Positions 8,001 to 9,830 of a stretch of 9,830 nt of DNA are shown here, piece by piece; position 1 is the first letter of the stretch; every line of letters starts with the position of its first letter. Under the pieces are notes generated by a model, which saw only the letters and a program-made list of their open reading frames with translations, searched no databases and was not told the DNA's origin. The stretch spans positions 1 through 9,830 of the forward strand of contig CAMENQ010000062.1 in the NCBI GenBank assembly GCA_945928585.1, given 5' to 3'. This DNA is from an uncultured Roseburia sp. Its GTDB lineage: Bacteria > Bacillota > Clostridia > Lachnospirales > Lachnospiraceae. Both the position numbers and the translations under genes were made by a program.

Positions 8001-8406
8001 CTTTTTCGTACTTCTCAGACTCTATATATGCTTTCTCTACTTCCTTTTGTATTTCAATCCATGCCTTATTATGTTCATACATATTTTGGAGACGGTCCTC
8101 TGATGTTCCGGCAGGTACGCTGGCATTTATTCCATTTTCTATTTTCCTTGCCTGTGCCTCCAAATCAGCTAATTTATCATATGTTGCCTGCAGTTTGCTT
8201 TCGTATTTATCCAAAGAGCTTGTATCCATCTTTGGGGTTTCCATGTCCTTAATCTGCTCTTTCAGAGTTTCTATCTCTCTTGCAGTTTTTCTATATTCAT
8301 TTCTTACTTTTATCTGCTCTGATGTAAGATTTTGCACACCTTTTTTTGCGCCGCTTACATCTATCTCTGTATCTATAACTATTCTTCCGGCTACTTTGTC
8401 TGCCAT
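5068..8406 (-). CDS. Tail tape measure protein
   Basis: This 1112-residue protein sets tail length, occupies the tail lumen and is ejected ahead of the DNA. Residues ~25-200 are strongly coiled-coil (for example ETLKEQIKDMETPKMDTSSL; YIESEKYEKEIEKIKATTST). Hydrophobic segments at ~205-245 (IVASAFIFNIISAGLRRLT), ~250-297 and ~462-531 (SALTVVFELLLAFKIGD) are the membrane-active type usual for this family. Residues ~560-850 are helical. Residues 866-985 hold four 30-residue repeats. The C-terminal region (MAVLGDQKNGMNIEAPADLI) is the conserved end seen in tape measures of Firmicutes siphophages. Using about 0.15 nm per residue, as in lambda, the tail would be near 165-175 nm. AGGAGGTGA eight bases before the ATG at 8406 fixes the start. 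It is the longest gene and follows the chaperones, as expected. No peptidoglycan hydrolase motif is evident. Confidence 0.95.
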   Translation of the reverse strand: MADKVAGRIVIDTEIDVSGAKKGVQNLTSEQIKVRNEYRKTAREIETLKEQIKDMETPKMDTSSLDKYESKLQATYDKLADLEAQARKIENGINASVPAGTSEDRLQNMYEHNKAWIEIQKEVEKAYIESEKYEKEIEKIKATTSTGIGTEKYKKAVDSLAKATDRLDMLGKKTKEVDAKQQSLVKKIKSIGKEGQKNFNKASHSAGRFAVRLRSIVASAFIFNIISAGLRRLTTYMGNALKSNKQFSDSLAAIKGNLLTAFQPIYNAVMPALNSLMAGLQKITGYIASCISTLFGTTVKASQEGAESLYNQASALDSVAESAKKANRQLSDIDELQVVNKTDNIESTSGGTNNNNAPIFGELEPVEQLPEWLQQSMENIEKLIEDWKIGDFFSVGEDVSDLVIQINEFIAKAISDVDWNKLGKNVGAFLRGIKWLDVLKSIGDVIGAALDGAIDFWFGSFSEAPFETALITAMAVWKLTGLGNFLAGKINTALGTSLPTKGFSIKSALTVVFELLLAFKIGDKIGSEIAKMLDEEVADILGEGTFFDYVFKDGVAEGLKELGTALDEVLTEFITGVPDKVNKLAGEINDEIKKIGNQKLNLEVNIGNIEATAQSISLIAEEYYNLSQKSVLTDEDLQKLSQYKEDLEKFGIDVSKCIEPETNAWTGTREALDELIASQTEHLKILAYQDAIVEGEKSLMELKKSISDVENEINNNSSYQDIIAQISEMEKAGYSLQNILSVMNTGKNALGYDKYFGKFNKSDVKTAAKLYQSLHNATIEYKNQEQYVNGLYTEIDILNGSVTETNEALSSGTRQLENIDDTISQIGETSESTTNNVKTDFKNMADKGIAQAASLAAGTNKALNTIKPANIQANTTPATTAVKNAVLGVNTILGTIKKPNVNANTTPATTAVNIGVSAMNAKLGTVRTPNIQANTSPAISNVNSGVSSINQVLGNVKTPSISLYTSNALKQASELRSGVETALKGINIGLKVKLQAKVNDAITAAINIGKAAKLGIGQIESYNIPYLATGAVIPPNKKFMAVLGDQKNGMNIEAPADLIKQMVVEGIRESGSSGEGEVNVHVYLEGDAEGVFHLVKTENEREKKQTGRSALA
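5452..5811 (-). repeat. Four tandem 90-bp (30-residue) repeats inside the tape measure gene
   Basis: Units are 5722-5811, 5632-5721, 5542-5631 and 5452-5541, with the last degenerate. The protein unit reads roughly I-K-x-P-N-I-x-A-N-T-T-P-A-T-T-A-V, then a helical stretch ending L-G-T. The first two units share an identical 23-base stretch exactly 90 bases apart (5678-5700 and 5768-5790), showing recent duplication or gene conversion. The pattern TP..T.V...V..(N)..LG at a fixed period is typical of tape measure repeats that wind along the tail tube. Gain or loss of a unit would change predicted tail length by about 4.5 nm. Confidence 0.9.
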
Positions 8407-8430
8407 GTTTTGTCACCTCCTAAAAAAATA

Positions 8431-8477
8431 AAGAGCCGGATAAAGACTTTTAATCTCTATCCGGCTCTTAGGCTCTG
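8431..8477 (-). terminator. Intergenic hairpin, copy C, before the tape measure gene
   Basis: A perfect 12-bp stem pairs 8431-8442 with 8458-8469 (AAGAGCCGGATA / TATCCGGCTCTT). In the transcribed direction it is followed by UUUAUUUUUUU and then immediately by the AGGAGGTGA of the tape measure gene, making it the most terminator-like of the three copies. A second AGAGCC precedes it (from 8476-8471). On the opposite strand it is followed by GGCTCTG and TTTTTGTTTTT, so it could also stop antisense transcription. Its position suggests lowering tape measure mRNA relative to the abundant tail tube protein, or processing of the polycistronic mRNA. Confidence 0.6.
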
Positions 8478-8508
8478 TTTTTGTTTTTATCCAATTTTAA
8501 TCTATTTT

Positions 8509-9063
8509 TTACCCCAACATCTTATTAATCCTATCCATTTCCTCCCTCTGCTCCCTGGTATACTTTTTCTTAAGGTCTACCATCTCCTTATTTTTCCTGT
8601 AAAACTCCTGTTCGCTCTTTTCAAGCTTCTTATGCTTATTCAGCTTTGAGCGTATTCCTACAACAGTAGAAAACAGTCCATCCCCTATCTCATAAAAGTA
8701 AGACACAAAGCTCCACCAGTGCAGATATTTAAGGGTTCTCGTCTCACATCCGGCTACTTTATTAATGGCAGCAAACATCATATGTTCATCCTGCTGCCAG
8801 TCATATACCGGTTTTTCCTCTTTTGCTCCTTTAATGTTATCACCACAGTTCAGGAACCATATACCCTGCTCAACTGCCTCATTTATATTTCTGATGCTTT
8901 CATAGTCCTTGTATAGTATTTGGAACATTACCATATGCTTTTCCTGCATTGTCAGTTCCTCATCACCATATGCCTCCATTATTCTTAAGCAGTCTCTGAA
9001 ATCCGAGCGTATTCGCTGTTCTTTTCCGTCTACCGATAAAGTTCTAGGCAATACCCCTATCAT
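8509..9063 (-). CDS. Gp15-family tail assembly protein (second chaperone)
   Basis: This 184-residue protein has the features I know from the bacteriophage Gp15 family (PF06854): an N-terminal MIGVLPRTLSVDGKEQRIRS, a helical middle with YDWQQDEHMMFAAINKVAG, the W-W pair in KYLHWWSFVSYFYEIGDGLF, and a C-terminal VVGIRSKLNKHKKLEKSEQE leading into a basic/acidic coiled coil (MVDLKKKYTREQREEMDRIN). Proteins in this slot, between the tail tube gene and the tape measure, act as the second tail assembly chaperone, equivalent to the T part of lambda gpGT. They are thought to keep the tape measure in solution and recruit tube subunits. The ATG at 9063-9061 overlaps the stop of the first chaperone as ATGA, with only a weak ribosome binding site (GAAAGAAG), so it depends on coupling to the upstream gene or on a frameshift. 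Confidence 0.88.
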   Translation of the reverse strand: MIGVLPRTLSVDGKEQRIRSDFRDCLRIMEAYGDEELTMQEKHMVMFQILYKDYESIRNINEAVEQGIWFLNCGDNIKGAKEEKPVYDWQQDEHMMFAAINKVAGCETRTLKYLHWWSFVSYFYEIGDGLFSTVVGIRSKLNKHKKLEKSEQEFYRKNKEMVDLKKKYTREQREEMDRINKMLG

Positions 9064-9533
9064 TTTCCACGCTTCTTTCCGTATTTTCTTCTATGGTCTG
9101 TATTATATGGTCTTGTGTACCTGTTAATATTCTTCTGATTTATTTTAGCCTGCCTGCCAAAATCTTTGTTTACTTCTTCCATAATGGCTTCAATAAACAC
9201 TTCTGCCAAGGTTTTACCATTACGGATATTGAGGCACTTTTTATCACCAAACGCAATCTTAGATACACCTTCTCCGAATATATAGTCTATCTGCTCCTTC
9301 ATAAGCTTATCTACCTTGTTTATAAGTTCAAAAGCATACTTTTCTTCCATATCATCAGATAGCTGTATCTTCTCATCATTCAATATTTTATGTATGTTAT
9401 TACCAGCTTCCTCTGCCCTTGTGAATATATCCAAATCTGTAGTATCAACAGAAATGATGCCTCTTACATTTCCGTTACTGTCTGCTATCTCATATTGCTT
9501 TTTATTTTCATTGTCAAATACTATTCTGTTCAT
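9060..9533 (-). CDS. Tail assembly chaperone (gpG-like position)
   Basis: The 157-residue protein opens with a beta-rich segment (MNRIVFDNENKKQYEIADSN, GNVRGIISVDTTDLDIFTRA), followed by helices containing MKEQIDYIFGEGVSKIAFGD and NGKTLAEVFIEAIMEEVNKD. It ends in a strongly basic tail (TDHRRKYGKKRGK). The IDYIFGEG.S..AFG motif and the helical C-terminal half match small proteins annotated as tail assembly chaperones in Firmicutes siphophages. Its place between major tail protein and Gp15 supports this. CAGGAGG lies 5 bases before the ATG at 9533-9531, so the start is secure. The basic tail is encoded next to the overlap with the Gp15 gene, which is in the -1 frame, the same relative frame as the lambda G/T frameshift. 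I assign the role by context and pattern; the exact family name is uncertain. Confidence 0.8.
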   Translation of the reverse strand: MNRIVFDNENKKQYEIADSNGNVRGIISVDTTDLDIFTRAEEAGNNIHKILNDEKIQLSDDMEEKYAFELINKVDKLMKEQIDYIFGEGVSKIAFGDKKCLNIRNGKTLAEVFIEAIMEEVNKDFGRQAKINQKNINRYTRPYNTDHRRKYGKKRGK

Positions 9534-9551
9534 ATTGCCTCCTGATTAATG

Positions 9552-9595
9552 ATTAAGGCCATGATGCGTTTCACGGCCTTAATTCTTTTGTTTTT
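9552..9595. other. Hairpin between major tail protein and first chaperone
   Basis: A 9-bp stem pairs 9552-9560 with 9575-9583 (ATTAAGGCC / GGCCTTAAT), extended by three pairs after one mismatch. On the plus strand it is followed by a T-rich run (TTCTTTTGTTTTT). In the transcribed minus direction no U-tract follows; instead the AGGAGG of the next gene comes about 10 bases later. It is therefore better as an RNA stability, processing or translation-insulating hairpin for the operon, or as a terminator of antisense transcription. Its sequence is unlike the AGAGCC family, but its placement and its A-rich lead (AAAAACAAAA) are alike. Confidence 0.45.
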
Positions 9596-9605
9596 GTTGT
9601 AAATA

Positions 9606-9830
9606 CTATGCAGCACTTTCAGCAGTAAATTTCTTTGTTTCTATATCGAATGTTCCCTTTGTTCTGTTGCCATTATAGTGAATTTCATATGGTATGTTTA
9701 CTCCACCGGTATCACCACCTATTGACTTTGGAATAATAACAACATTTTCTCTGTAGGCACTGTCAATAGTTCCATCAGAGTTTAGCAGTACGTCAACTGC
9801 ACTTGTTTCAAGCTGTGAACCTGTTGCCCT
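9606..9830 (-). CDS. Major tail (tube) protein, C-terminal end (runs off window edge)
   Basis: The last 74 codons are visible, open to the edge and ending with TAG at 9608-9606. The translation reads RATGSQLETSAVDVLLNSDG, then a segment with AYRENVVIIPKSIGGDTGGV, then NIPYEIHYNGNRTKGTFD and a short end IETKKFTAESAA. The alternating beta pattern with an IPYEIHYNG.R..G.FD ending is how I recall the C-terminus of major tail proteins in phages of Clostridia. The position directly before the chaperones and tape measure is the standard place for the tail tube gene. The protein would polymerise into the tail tube around the tape measure. The N-terminal part and start lie outside the window. Confidence 0.8.
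   Translation of the reverse strand, partial: RATGSQLETSAVDVLLNSDGTIDSAYRENVVIIPKSIGGDTGGVNIPYEIHYNGNRTKGTFDIETKKFTAESAA

Noticed and set aside
5054..8431. Long plus-strand open frames opposite the tape measure gene (for example 7835-8431 and 6932-7474)
   Set aside because: They lie wholly antisense to a strongly supported gene, lack ribosome binding sites in context and encode hydrophobic, serine- and phenylalanine-rich sequence typical of the complement of coiled-coil coding DNA.

Overview
The window is the tail, host-recognition and early lysis part of the late operon of a tailed siphophage or prophage. Everything I can support as a gene lies on the minus strand, so the operon reads from position 9830 down to 1. 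The base composition is AT-rich. Ribosome binding sites are strong AGGAGG types, and the gene order and protein families (Gp15-type tail chaperone, r1t-type holin, long tape measure) are those of phages of low-GC Firmicutes. Protein flavour suggests a gut Clostridia/Lachnospiraceae host, but that is recall from family resemblance, not a search result. The window contains no integrase, repressor, tRNA, rRNA, CRISPR array or bacterial gene, so it cannot show whether this is a free phage or a prophage.

Layout in transcription order: the C-terminal end of the major tail (tube) protein (9830-9606); a hairpin gap; two tail assembly chaperones overlapping by ATGA (9533-9060 and 9063-8509); a hairpin gap; a 1112-residue tape measure protein with four 30-residue C-terminal repeats (8406-5068); a hairpin gap; a 140-residue tail/baseplate protein (4946-4524); a very large tail hub plus fibre/receptor-binding protein (4407-1369, with evident coding sequence upstream to about 4512); a 219-base gap with another hairpin; three small genes (1149-922, 922-503, 486-178); and the start of a holin (181 to the window edge). 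The chaperones and tape measure build the tail, the 140-residue protein and hub/fibre form its tip, and the membrane proteins at the end begin the lysis cassette. An endolysin would be expected just beyond position 1.

Two things stand out. First, the hub/fibre gene has a near-perfect Shine-Dalgarno sequence and 35 codons of convincing family-like protein upstream of its first ATG, but no ATG, GTG, TTG or CTG in that stretch. The codon at the ideal start position is AGG, as if ATG had been lost or an unusual start is used. Second, three intergenic gaps carry related hairpins (a duplicated AGAGCC, a stem whose two arms change together between copies, then a U-rich tract) placed just before the ribosome binding site of the next gene. 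This looks like a phage-specific family of attenuators or RNA-processing elements. Otherwise this is an ordinary phage late region, and I do not see a defence system or other novel multi-gene system in it.
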